Assembly: GCA_018303575.1 (NCBI GenBank)
Contig: JAGVXW010000082.1
Coordinates: 1 to 6,222, forward strand
Direction: 5' to 3'
Length of the DNA stretch: 6,222 nt
From: Candidatus Woesearchaeota archaeon
GTDB taxonomy: Archaea; Nanobdellota; Nanobdellia; Woesearchaeales; WJIZ01
Shown here one piece after another: positions 1-5,184 of the stretch. A model generated the notes under the pieces. That model was not told where the DNA came from and ran no database searches. It saw only the letters and a program-made list of their open reading frames with translations. Made by a program: the position numbers and the translations under genes. Each line of letters starts with the position of its first letter. Position 1 is the first letter of the stretch.

Positions 1-2
1 CC

Positions 3-10
3 TATATAAA
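3..10 (+). promoter_or_regulatory. Possible upstream TATA box
   Basis: TATATAAA lies at the very edge of the window. If used on the plus strand, transcription would start near position 33-37 and give a leader of roughly 40 nt before the UDP-glucose dehydrogenase gene. That leader has no clear ribosome binding site. The box at 41-48 fits the gene better, so this one may be an alternative promoter or belong to something upstream that cannot be seen here. Confidence 0.3.
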
Positions 11-16
11 AGTATC

Positions 17-37
17 GGATAAGGTAGGATAAGGGTA
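17..37 (+). repeat. Tandem 10-bp direct repeat upstream of the TATA box
   Basis: GGATAAGGTA at 17-26 is followed at once by GGATAAGGGTA at 27-37. The copies repeat at a 10-bp period, about one helical turn, and end directly before the TATA box at 41-48. The second copy merges into the purine-rich stretch where an archaeal BRE (TFB recognition element) would lie. It could be a regulator or activator site; this is inferred from position only. Confidence 0.4.
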
Positions 38-40
38 AGA

Positions 41-48
41 TATTTAAA
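41..48 (+). promoter_or_regulatory. Archaeal TATA box of the UDP-xylose operon
   Basis: TATTTAAA is preceded by purine-rich GGGTAAGA, a plausible BRE. Its core is centred about 27-28 nt before the ATG at 73, so transcription would start at or next to the start codon and the mRNA would be leaderless. The spacing matches that seen before the other operon-head genes in this window. Confidence 0.7.
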
Positions 49-72
49 TCATTGGATACCGACCTCTTTCTT

Positions 73-1365
73 ATGAAAATCACTGTTGTGGGCGTTGGCT
101 ACGTCGGCCTTGTGGCCGGAGCGTGCCTCGCGGAAATGGGCAACGATGTTGTCTGCGTAGACATTGACCAGAAGAAGATCAATCTCTTGAATTCAGGGAA
201 GGTGCCTCTCTATGAGCCAGGGCTGGAGGAGATGCTCAGGCGCAACAAGAGCAAGATCGCATTCACTACCGACATGAAACCGGCGATTGAGAAGAGCGTC
301 GCTATTTTTATTGCCGTTGGCACGCCGCCGGGAAAGAACCACGAGGCGGACCTGTCTGCGGTGAAGGCTGTCGCGAAAACGATCGGCCAGCACATGAACG
401 GCTATAAAGTTGTCATCGACAAGAGCACGGTGCCTGTCGGAACTGCGGATGTTGTCGCGCAGATCATCAAGGAGAACCAAAAAAAGCAGACAGCGTTCGA
501 CGTTGTTTCGAATCCCGAATTTCTCAGGGAGGGTGAGGCGATCAATGATTTCCTGATTCCAGATAGGATTGTCATCGGATGCTCTTCGGAGAAAGCCAGG
601 AAAATCATGGAAGATTTGTACAAAGGCATCGCCCGGACCGACAGGCCGATGCTGTTCTGCGATGTCAGGAGCGCGGAGATGATCAAGTACGCGAGCAACG
701 CAATGCTGGCGACGCGCATCTCTTTCATGAACGAGATCGCTCAGCTCTGCGAGAAGCTTGGAGCCGATGTCAAGATGGTGGCCAAGGGCATGGGGCTGGA
801 CAACCGCATCGGGCCTCGCTTTCTGCAGGCCGGAGTGGGATACGGCGGAAGCTGCTTCCCTAAAGACGTGAAGGCGCTCTATCAGACCATGCAGGAGCAC
901 CAGGTGAACGGCAGCATCCTGGAAGCTGTGGAGCGCGTGAACGAGGAGCAGAAGAAGAGCCTGCTGCCGAAAATCAAGAAGCTCGTTCCTGAACTGAAAG
1001 GCAAGAAGGTGGCTGTCTGGGGCCTGGCGTTCAAGCCGAAAACAGACGATATGCGCGAGGCGCCCTCGCTTGTTGTTATCGACCAGCTCCTCAAGGAAGG
1101 AGCGCAGGTTGTGGCCTATGATCCTGAAGCAGAAGAAGTGGCAAAAAAGATGCTTCCTAGGATTGCCTATGCTCAGGATCCGTATGAAGCACTCCAAGAT
1201 GCCGATTGCCTGGTGATTGTCACAGAATGGAATACTTTTAGGGATCTCGACAAGGAAAAAATGAAGAAGCTTATGAAGCATCCTAACATTATTGATGGCA
1301 GGAACGTGTATGAGCCTTCCGAGATGCGCGAGGCGGGGTTCTCCTGCATCGGGGTGGGGCGATGA
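73..1365 (+). CDS. ugd: UDP-glucose 6-dehydrogenase
   Basis: The 430-aa product oxidises UDP-glucose to UDP-glucuronate in the cytoplasm in two NAD-dependent steps. The N-terminal Rossmann motif GVGYVG is at residues 7-12 with acidic D30 at the end of the second strand. YEPGLEEML (47-55), NPEFLREG (147-154) and EMIKYASNA (202-210, with K205 and N209) are family motifs. The catalytic cysteine is C261 in GGSCFPKD (258-265), and WGLAFKPKTDD (316-326) opens the C-terminal UDP-binding domain. Length is typical. I chose ATG at 73 over an in-frame TTG at 52, because the protein then begins at the usual MKITVVG and the TATA box sits 27-28 nt upstream. The P-L-Y-E-P-G and GGSCFPKD motifs favour UDP-glucose dehydrogenases over the UDP-GlcNAc/ManNAc (WbpA/WecC) branch. 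It heads the operon, and its product is the substrate of the decarboxylase two genes on. Confidence 0.95.
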   Translation: MKITVVGVGYVGLVAGACLAEMGNDVVCVDIDQKKINLLNSGKVPLYEPGLEEMLRRNKSKIAFTTDMKPAIEKSVAIFIAVGTPPGKNHEADLSAVKAVAKTIGQHMNGYKVVIDKSTVPVGTADVVAQIIKENQKKQTAFDVVSNPEFLREGEAINDFLIPDRIVIGCSSEKARKIMEDLYKGIARTDRPMLFCDVRSAEMIKYASNAMLATRISFMNEIAQLCEKLGADVKMVAKGMGLDNRIGPRFLQAGVGYGGSCFPKDVKALYQTMQEHQVNGSILEAVERVNEEQKKSLLPKIKKLVPELKGKKVAVWGLAFKPKTDDMREAPSLVVIDQLLKEGAQVVAYDPEAEEVAKKMLPRIAYAQDPYEALQDADCLVIVTEWNTFRDLDKEKMKKLMKHPNIIDGRNVYEPSEMREAGFSCIGVGR

Positions 1366-2087
1366 AGGCCGTCCTCCTGTGCGCCGGCTACGCGACGCGG
1401 CTGTATCCCCTGACTGAGCACACGCCCAAATGCCTGCTGGAAATTGGCGGGAAGGCGATCTTGGAGCATATCCTCGAGAAGGTTTTTGCTGTGCCTGAAG
1501 TAGATGAGGCCATCCTGGTTACAAACCACAAATTCTTCGCGCAGTTTGAGGAATGGAAGCAAGACAAGCCCTGGAAAATCTCGGTGCTTGACGACGGAAC
1601 AAATTCCAATGACGATCGCCTCGGCTCTCTCGGCGATCTGCAGTTCGCTTTGGATACAGCGCATATCAAAGAGGACTGCTTTGTCATCGCCAGCGACAAT
1701 CTCTTCGCCTTCTCTTTGGCTGAGATGGTTGACATGCATAAACAAAGAAAGGCGGCTGTCGTCGCTCTGCATGACGTCAAGGATCTTGAACTGGCGAAGC
1801 TCTATGGCGTGGTGAAACTGGACGCACATGGGAAGATAATCGATTTCCAGGAGAAGCCGGCTCATCCTCTATCCACCTTGAGCAGTACTGGAGTGTATCT
1901 CTATCCCCGGGAGACTCTGGCAAAGCTTAAAACCTTCCTTGCTTTGGAGGGCAAGCATGATAAAGCGGGAGACCTTTTGCACTGGCTGCACACGCGAGAG
2001 CCAGTTTATGGCTGGGTGACAACAGAGATGTGGTATGACATCGGGTCTATCGAGCAGCTTGAGGGGGCGAGGAGGGCGTTCGCATGA
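1362..2087 (+). CDS. Sugar-1-phosphate nucleotidyltransferase, substrate uncertain
   Basis: This 241-aa protein has the NTP_transferase (GT-A-like Rossmann) fold that joins a sugar-1-phosphate and an NTP into an NDP-sugar. The nucleotide-binding loop is [14 protein letters not shown] (5-18), followed by [11 protein letters not shown] (21-31) with K23. D112 in ASDNL is the likely metal ligand, and DFQEKP (161-166) and [10 protein letters not shown] (224-233) are further family signatures. The loop reads CAGYATRL where classical RmlA/GalU enzymes have GGxGTRL, and a segment [15 protein letters not shown] (79-93) marks a distinct subfamily. It is shorter than RmlA or GalU (about 290 aa) and lacks any C-terminal hexapeptide domain. 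The start overlaps the dehydrogenase stop in ATGA. A G-rich stretch GGGGTGGGG ends 2 nt before the ATG, a poor ribosome site, so translation is probably coupled. Its place between two UDP-sugar enzymes suggests a role as UTP:glucose-1-phosphate uridylyltransferase, but the sequence alone does not fix base or sugar. Confidence 0.85.
   Translation: MKAVLLCAGYATRLYPLTEHTPKCLLEIGGKAILEHILEKVFAVPEVDEAILVTNHKFFAQFEEWKQDKPWKISVLDDGTNSNDDRLGSLGDLQFALDTAHIKEDCFVIASDNLFAFSLAEMVDMHKQRKAAVVALHDVKDLELAKLYGVVKLDAHGKIIDFQEKPAHPLSTLSSTGVYLYPRETLAKLKTFLALEGKHDKAGDLLHWLHTREPVYGWVTTEMWYDIGSIEQLEGARRAFA
2071..2075 (+). promoter_or_regulatory. Ribosome binding site of the UDP-xylose synthase gene
   Basis: GGAGG lies 8 nt before the ATG at 2084, inside the end of the nucleotidyltransferase gene. 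It supports the ATG in the ATGA overlap as the true start and translation of an internal operon cistron by a Shine-Dalgarno mechanism. Confidence 0.7.
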
Positions 2088-3013
2088 AAACCGCACTGGT
2101 TACGGGCGGGGCAGGGTTTCTCGGAAGCCATCTCTGCGATGTTTTAATCAAAGATCATAAGGTGATCTGCGTCGACAACTTGTTCACTGGCTCGGCGAAG
2201 AACGTGGAACACTTGATGAAGCATCCCCATTTTAAGTTTATCAAGCATGACATCATCACTCCTTTGGAAATCGACGAGAAGATCGATTTCATCTACAATC
2301 TGGCCTGCCCCGCGTCTCCGGTGCACTACCAGTTCAACGCGATCCGCACGGTCAAGGCGAATGTGCTTGGGACGATGAACATGCTCGGCCTGGCGAAGAA
2401 GCACAAGGCGCGCATCCTGCAGGCGAGCACGTCGGAAGTTTACGGCGATCCTTTGGAGCATCCGCAGAAGGAAACGTATAGAGGCAATGTCAGTACGATC
2501 TCTGTTCGTTCCTGCTACGATGAGGGAAAACGATGCGCAGAAACCTTGATGTTTGATTATCATAGGCAAAATAAAGTGGATATCCGCGTCGTGCGCATCT
2601 TCAACACCTACGGGCCGAGGATGGCGCTGAACGACGGCAGGGTTGTTTCTAATTTTATCGTGCAGGCGCTGAAGAACGAGCCGATCACTGTCTATGGAGA
2701 TGGCTCGCAAACAAGAAGCTTTTGCTACGTTTCTGATTTGATTGACGGCATTGTGAAGATGATGCACCAAGATTACATCGGGCCTGTCAATTTAGGGAAC
2801 CAGGATGAATACACGGTGCTCGAACTCGCTCAAAAGATCATCAAGCTTTCCAGCTCTTCTTCCAAGATCGTTTACAAGCCGCTTCCAGAGGACGACCCCA
2901 TCAAGCGGAGGCCGGACATTACGCTCGCGAAACAGAAATTAGGGTGGAAGCCGACAACTCCGGTTGATGAAGGGCTGAAGAAGACGATTGAATGGTTCAA
3001 GGAGCATGTCTAA
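2084..3013 (+). CDS. uxs: UDP-glucuronate decarboxylase (UDP-xylose synthase)
   Basis: This 309-aa extended short-chain dehydrogenase/reductase converts UDP-glucuronate to UDP-xylose through a bound-NAD oxidation, decarboxylation and reduction cycle. The NAD loop GGAGFLGSH is at residues 8-16, with D31 binding the ribose. [10 protein letters not shown] (74-83) and STSEVYGDP (115-123, E118) are hallmarks of this branch of the family, as is the catalytic YxxxK in SCYDEGKR (Y145, K149). NTYGPRM (174-180), RSFCYVSDL (211-219) and RRPDI (275-279) complete the pattern. These motifs separate it from UDP-glucose 4-epimerases and dTDP-glucose dehydratases. Length matches soluble prokaryotic UXS proteins; there is no N-terminal membrane anchor of the animal type. 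The gene ends the operon and consumes the product of the first gene. Its stop lies 36 nt from the end of a convergent minus-strand gene, and no clear terminator is seen between them. Confidence 0.93.
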   Translation: MKTALVTGGAGFLGSHLCDVLIKDHKVICVDNLFTGSAKNVEHLMKHPHFKFIKHDIITPLEIDEKIDFIYNLACPASPVHYQFNAIRTVKANVLGTMNMLGLAKKHKARILQASTSEVYGDPLEHPQKETYRGNVSTISVRSCYDEGKRCAETLMFDYHRQNKVDIRVVRIFNTYGPRMALNDGRVVSNFIVQALKNEPITVYGDGSQTRSFCYVSDLIDGIVKMMHQDYIGPVNLGNQDEYTVLELAQKIIKLSSSSSKIVYKPLPEDDPIKRRPDITLAKQKLGWKPTTPVDEGLKKTIEWFKEHV

Positions 3014-3049
3014 TATATTCCAAATACGAGGGCGGTTGGAAGGATTCTC

Positions 3050-3283
3050 CTATTCAATGTCCCGGGGATTCCACTTGGGGTTGCCCACATTCCTCACGGC
3101 ATCGGTAATCTCTTGGTCAGTGAAATCCTTGACTTCCCCATAGATGAGCATATCCATGGCATTTTGGATTTGATGCAAGGTCAACAGACTCAGATTATCC
3201 TGGCGGCTATATTCCCTCAATCTTGCGGCGCAAAACCCACCTTTATCTCTTGCCATGTATCGGGTTTTGGTTTGCTTACCCAT
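3050..3283 (-). CDS. Hypothetical protein, downstream frame of a frameshifted small gene
   Basis: This frame gives 77 aa from the ATG at 3283 and resembles no family I recognise. The product is soluble, rich in charged residues and glutamine/asparagine, with a likely helical middle (LSLLTLHQIQNAMDMLIYG) and an acidic DFTDQEIT stretch. It has no membrane segment or metal-binding motif. The start is doubtful: GGGAGG abuts the ATG with no spacer, and no TATA box stands at the right distance. A well-placed TATA box instead serves an ATG at 3360, whose frame joins this one if the ribosome, or a lost base, shifts by -1 in the A7 run at 3294-3300. The joined product would be 103 aa (22 + 4 + 77). 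I think this is the C-terminal part of that protein, not an independent gene. Confidence 0.5.
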   Translation of the reverse strand: MGKQTKTRYMARDKGGFCAARLREYSRQDNLSLLTLHQIQNAMDMLIYGEVKDFTDQEITDAVRNVGNPKWNPRDIE

Positions 3284-3360
3284 CCTCCCTGCATTTTTTT
3301 AATGGCTCTTTTAAGAGTGGCGTTCAATTCCTCCATGTGGCGTAATGTATATTTGACCAT
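3217..3360 (-). CDS. Hypothetical small ORF, upstream frame of a frameshifted small gene
   Basis: This 47-codon frame begins MVKYTLRHMEELNATLKRAIKK, a basic and probably helical N-terminus. It continues as MQGGWVSKPKP after the A7 run and stops at a TGA at 3217-3219. The ATG at 3360 has an archaeal TATA box about 27-28 nt upstream and no Shine-Dalgarno sequence, exactly like the other operon-head genes here, so transcription and initiation at this ATG are well supported. The last 67 nt overlap the 77-aa frame. Either the 47-aa product is made as it stands, or (more likely in my view) the intact gene continues into the 77-aa frame. No function is recognised. Confidence 0.45.
   Translation of the reverse strand: MVKYTLRHMEELNATLKRAIKKMQGGWVSKPKPDTWQEIKVGFAPQD
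3294..3300 (-). other. A7 homopolymer where two reading frames join
   Basis: On the coding (minus) strand the sequence reads ATT AAA AAA ATG in the frame from the ATG at 3360. A -1 slip on the second AAA gives AAT GCA GGG AGG ATG and enters the 77-aa frame. One more A (A8) or two fewer (A5) would fuse the frames without slippage. This could be a real mutation, a sequencing or assembly error in the homopolymer, or a slippery site. Confidence 0.5.
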
Positions 3361-3376
3361 AGCGCTATCCAATCAG

Positions 3377-3400
3377 TCCAACCTATTTAAATTTGTTGGA
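3377..3400. promoter_or_regulatory. TATA box centred inside an inverted repeat
   Basis: The TATA element TTTAAATA on the minus strand (3384-3391) is centred about 27-28 nt before the ATG at 3360. It is flanked symmetrically by TCCAAC (3377-3382) and GTTGGA (3395-3400), 6-bp perfect arms with a 12-bp spacer. The centre of the palindrome, 3388.5, falls on the TATA box. A dimeric repressor bound there would block TBP/TFB, so this is a plausible operator; the regulator is unknown. Confidence 0.45.
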
Positions 3401-3417
3401 TGTCTTCCCGGTTCCGG

Positions 3418-3437
3418 AAAATAAATTTATAGAAAAA
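3418..3437 (-). terminator. Possible oligo-T terminator after the 226-aa gene
   Basis: Reading along the minus strand after the stop at 3464, a T5 run (3437-3433) and a T4 run (3421-3418) lie 26-46 nt downstream in a very AT-rich stretch. Archaeal RNA polymerase can terminate at such oligo-T tracts without a hairpin. The runs are short, so the call is weak. The 103-nt gap 3361-3463 otherwise holds only the promoter of the next minus-strand gene. Confidence 0.25.
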
Positions 3438-3463
3438 TCTCCATATCTAATTCTTCCCATCAT

Positions 3464-4144
3464 TCAACGAGCATATCCCGGCCTGCTCCGTAAGTAGAGA
3501 TGCTCGGCGCCGCCCCGCCCATGATGCTTGAAGTGACCTTGGGTGAAGTAGAACTCGTGAATAAGGTCTCTGATAAACTCTTGGTGCGGTTTCTGTCCCA
3601 TTCTTGTAATCTGCTCCCGGGCCGGACCCACACTCTCTCGTATCCCCACGACAAGACGCTCCTCGAGCACTTTGATGATGGGGACAAAATCCACACTTCC
3701 AATTATGACGTTCGTAAACTGGGCATGTCTTGTAAGGAAGGTTTCTATCGCTCTTTTGTATGTGTCAGTTCGGGTGTCAAACCTTTCACCTAAGGGGCAA
3801 TGAAAAATGCCGTTTTCCATTAGTCCAAAATATTTACCAAGAACTTCCGCTAACCTTCTCGCCTCATCGATTCTTGTATGTCTCGGGTCTAAATGAGGGA
3901 GCGATTGGGCTAATTGGTATTCTGCAAATCCAAGTACCGTTCCGGCGCTTCTATCTCGGGCATCCTTTGATCGTGCCCAATGTTCATAGTTGAACATGAA
4001 GACTTCAACGAAGACTCGCTTTGCCTCAGCCACTTCCCTGCTTTCGGGAACTCTGTCATAATCGTATCGAGAACCAGGCATCCAAACATTACTGCAAGCC
4101 ACATAGGCTGCTTTCAAATACCTTCTTTCGTGATGATCGAACAT
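3464..4144 (-). CDS. Hypothetical protein, 226 aa
   Basis: I do not recognise this protein. It looks soluble: there is no signal peptide, and the only hydrophobic stretches (for example NVIIGSVDFVPIIKVL, 145-160) suit a buried strand-helix, not a membrane span. It is rich in Arg, Glu and His. Histidine clusters lie at both ends (DHHERR, 3-8; HEFYFTQGHFKHHGRGGAEH, 196-215), which may bind metal or nucleic acid, but this is only a guess. Much of it should be helical (for example 36-58 and 93-106). The ATG at 4144 is favoured because a TATA box (4169-4178) is centred about 28-29 nt upstream and no ribosome site is present, as expected for a leaderless mRNA. It is divergent from the sugar operon starting at 4243 and lies in DNA of lower GC than its neighbours, so it may have been acquired separately. 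The open frame and promoter spacing support a real gene, but no homology supports a function. Confidence 0.68.
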   Translation of the reverse strand: MFDHHERRYLKAAYVACSNVWMPGSRYDYDRVPESREVAEAKRVFVEVFMFNYEHWARSKDARDRSAGTVLGFAEYQLAQSLPHLDPRHTRIDEARRLAEVLGKYFGLMENGIFHCPLGERFDTRTDTYKRAIETFLTRHAQFTNVIIGSVDFVPIIKVLEERLVVGIRESVGPAREQITRMGQKPHQEFIRDLIHEFYFTQGHFKHHGRGGAEHLYLRSRPGYAR

Positions 4145-4168
4145 CTTGGCTTTCTTTTTGGAGAAGGG

Positions 4169-4178
4169 TATTTAATAA
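4169..4178 (-). promoter_or_regulatory. Archaeal TATA box of the 226-aa gene
   Basis: Read on the minus strand the site is TTATTAAATA, with its core centred about 28-29 nt before the ATG at 4144. No Shine-Dalgarno sequence precedes that ATG. Spacing matches the other leaderless-type promoters in the window and helps choose this start codon. Confidence 0.6.
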
Positions 4179-4212
4179 TTGCGTAAAATTCTGCCTCGCT
4201 TTCACATAAACC

Positions 4213-4220
4213 TTTATAAA
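4213..4220 (+). promoter_or_regulatory. Archaeal TATA box of the diamino-sugar operon
   Basis: TTTATAAA is centred 26-27 nt before the ATG at 4243, with no ribosome site before the ATG. This predicts a leaderless transcript starting at or beside the start codon. It lies 34 nt from the TATA box of the divergent 226-aa gene, so the two promoters share a 98-nt region. Confidence 0.75.
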
Positions 4221-4242
4221 TCTCCCGGCGTTTGAGACAGCC

Positions 4243-5184
4243 ATGAAAGTCGGCGTCATCGGGTCGGGGGACTGGGGAAGGAATCATCTTCGGATCTACT
4301 CTGAACTAGACTGCGAACTTGTCGGGCTGGCGGACATCAACCCAGAGCGGAAGAAGCTGGCGGAGCAGTATCAGATTGCGTTCTTCACCGATTACCGGGA
4401 GATGCTGAAGAAGGTGGACGCTGTCTCTGTCGTTGTCCCTACGGATTTGCATTACCAGGTTGTGAAAGATTGCTTGAACGCGGGCGTGCATGTCCTTGTT
4501 GAGAAGCCGATCACGAATGACGCCGCTTCTGCGAAGGAACTCATAGATCTGGCGAAGAAGAAGAAGCTTGTCCTGGCTGTCGGTTATCTTTTTAGGTTTA
4601 ACGCGGCTGTCAAGAAGGTGAAGGAGGAGCTGAAGGGCCTGGGCGAGATACAGTACATCACCGGGCGCTATATCCATTCGAATAAGCCGCCAAGAAAGGA
4701 TTCCGGAGTGATTTTCAACTTTGGGGTTCATCTCGTAGACATTCTCAATTTTATTTTGACAGACAGGCCGAAGAAAGTCTACTGCCAGTCCACGCATTCC
4801 CTGTCAAAGGAGCGCGAGGACGCCGCCCTAATCTTGCTTGATTACGGGAGGTATTTCGCTGCGCTGGAAATGAGCTGGCTGCACCCTCTGAAAAAAAGGG
4901 ACTTCTGGATTGTCGGCAGCAGGGCGAAAATCTATGCCGATCTTTTCGAGCAGATTGTCATCAAGTATCCGATTGACGTCGGGCTGAGCAAGACGACGAT
5001 TGAGCCGGAAATCAACCTCGAAGTGAACAAGAACGAGCCGCTGCAGGCCGAACTGTCCGCATTTTTGAAAGCAGTCAAGAAGGGCGGGAATGGCATCTTC
5101 GAGGGGAGTGAGGAGCTGTTTACGACGAGGATCTGCGAGCTTGCCTGGAAATCCAGCAAGGAGCACAAGGAGATGCTGGTATGA
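4243..5184 (+). CDS. Gfo/Idh/MocA oxidoreductase, probable UDP-HexNAc(A) 3-dehydrogenase
   Basis: This 313-aa NAD(P)-dependent dehydrogenase probably oxidises C3 of UDP-GlcNAc or UDP-GlcNAc-uronate to the 3-keto sugar. The N-terminal Rossmann domain has GSGDWG (7-12) and the ribose-binding D31. VEKPIT (86-91) contains the family EKP motif with catalytic K88. The C-terminal alpha/beta domain has GVHLVD (161-166) with H163 and D166, the second catalytic signature. Length matches WbpB-type enzymes (about 315 aa), but the GSGDWGRNH N-terminus differs from the GAAGYIAPRH I remember for Pseudomonas WbpB. It seems closer to archaeal and GnnA-like enzymes that act on UDP-GlcNAc. It is the first gene of its operon, and its keto product would go to the aminotransferase two genes downstream. 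A myo-inositol or other sugar dehydrogenase role is possible on sequence alone; context makes that less likely. Confidence 0.85.
   Translation: MKVGVIGSGDWGRNHLRIYSELDCELVGLADINPERKKLAEQYQIAFFTDYREMLKKVDAVSVVVPTDLHYQVVKDCLNAGVHVLVEKPITNDAASAKELIDLAKKKKLVLAVGYLFRFNAAVKKVKEELKGLGEIQYITGRYIHSNKPPRKDSGVIFNFGVHLVDILNFILTDRPKKVYCQSTHSLSKEREDAALILLDYGRYFAALEMSWLHPLKKRDFWIVGSRAKIYADLFEQIVIKYPIDVGLSKTTIEPEINLEVNKNEPLQAELSAFLKAVKKGGNGIFEGSEELFTTRICELAWKSSKEHKEMLV
5169..5174 (+). promoter_or_regulatory. Ribosome binding site of the acetyltransferase gene
   Basis: GGAGAT lies at the end of the oxidoreductase gene, with the GGAG core 8 nt before the ATG at 5181. It supports that ATG, which overlaps the oxidoreductase stop as ATGA. 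Confidence 0.6.

Noticed and set aside
52..72. In-frame TTG at 52 as the start of UDP-glucose dehydrogenase
   Set aside because: It would add seven residues before the conserved MKITVVG start and would leave the TATA box at 41-48 only a few bases away. ATG at 73 fits both family and promoter.
193..1281. Long open frame on the minus strand (362 codons)
   Set aside because: It lies entirely antisense to the clearly conserved UDP-glucose dehydrogenase and has no family motifs. Long antisense frames are common in GC-rich codon-biased genes.
73..1365. Reading the first gene as wbpA/wecC (UDP-GlcNAc or UDP-ManNAc 6-dehydrogenase)
   Set aside because: Motifs such as VPLYEPGLEE, NPEFLREG and GGSCFPKDV are of the UDP-glucose dehydrogenase branch, and the partner in the operon is UDP-glucuronate decarboxylase.
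2144..2770. Minus-strand open frame antisense to UDP-xylose synthase
   Set aside because: It is a shadow of a strongly conserved gene; the translation has no recognisable motif.
3294..3300. T7 run on the plus strand as terminator of the UDP-xylose operon
   Set aside because: It lies about 280 nt past the stop and within a probable gene on the other strand, so the homopolymer is better explained as part of that coding region.
3412..3419. TTCCGGAA palindrome
   Set aside because: An 8-bp palindrome with no second copy nearby and no clear position relative to a promoter is within chance expectation.
3500..3993. Plus-strand open frames of 97 and 77 codons inside the island
   Set aside because: They overlap the 226-aa minus-strand gene, which is longer and has a correctly spaced promoter. 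They lack ribosome sites and TATA boxes at the right distance.
3014..4242. The island as an insertion sequence
   Set aside because: Neither protein resembles a transposase, and I saw no terminal inverted repeats or target-site duplication at the edges by eye.
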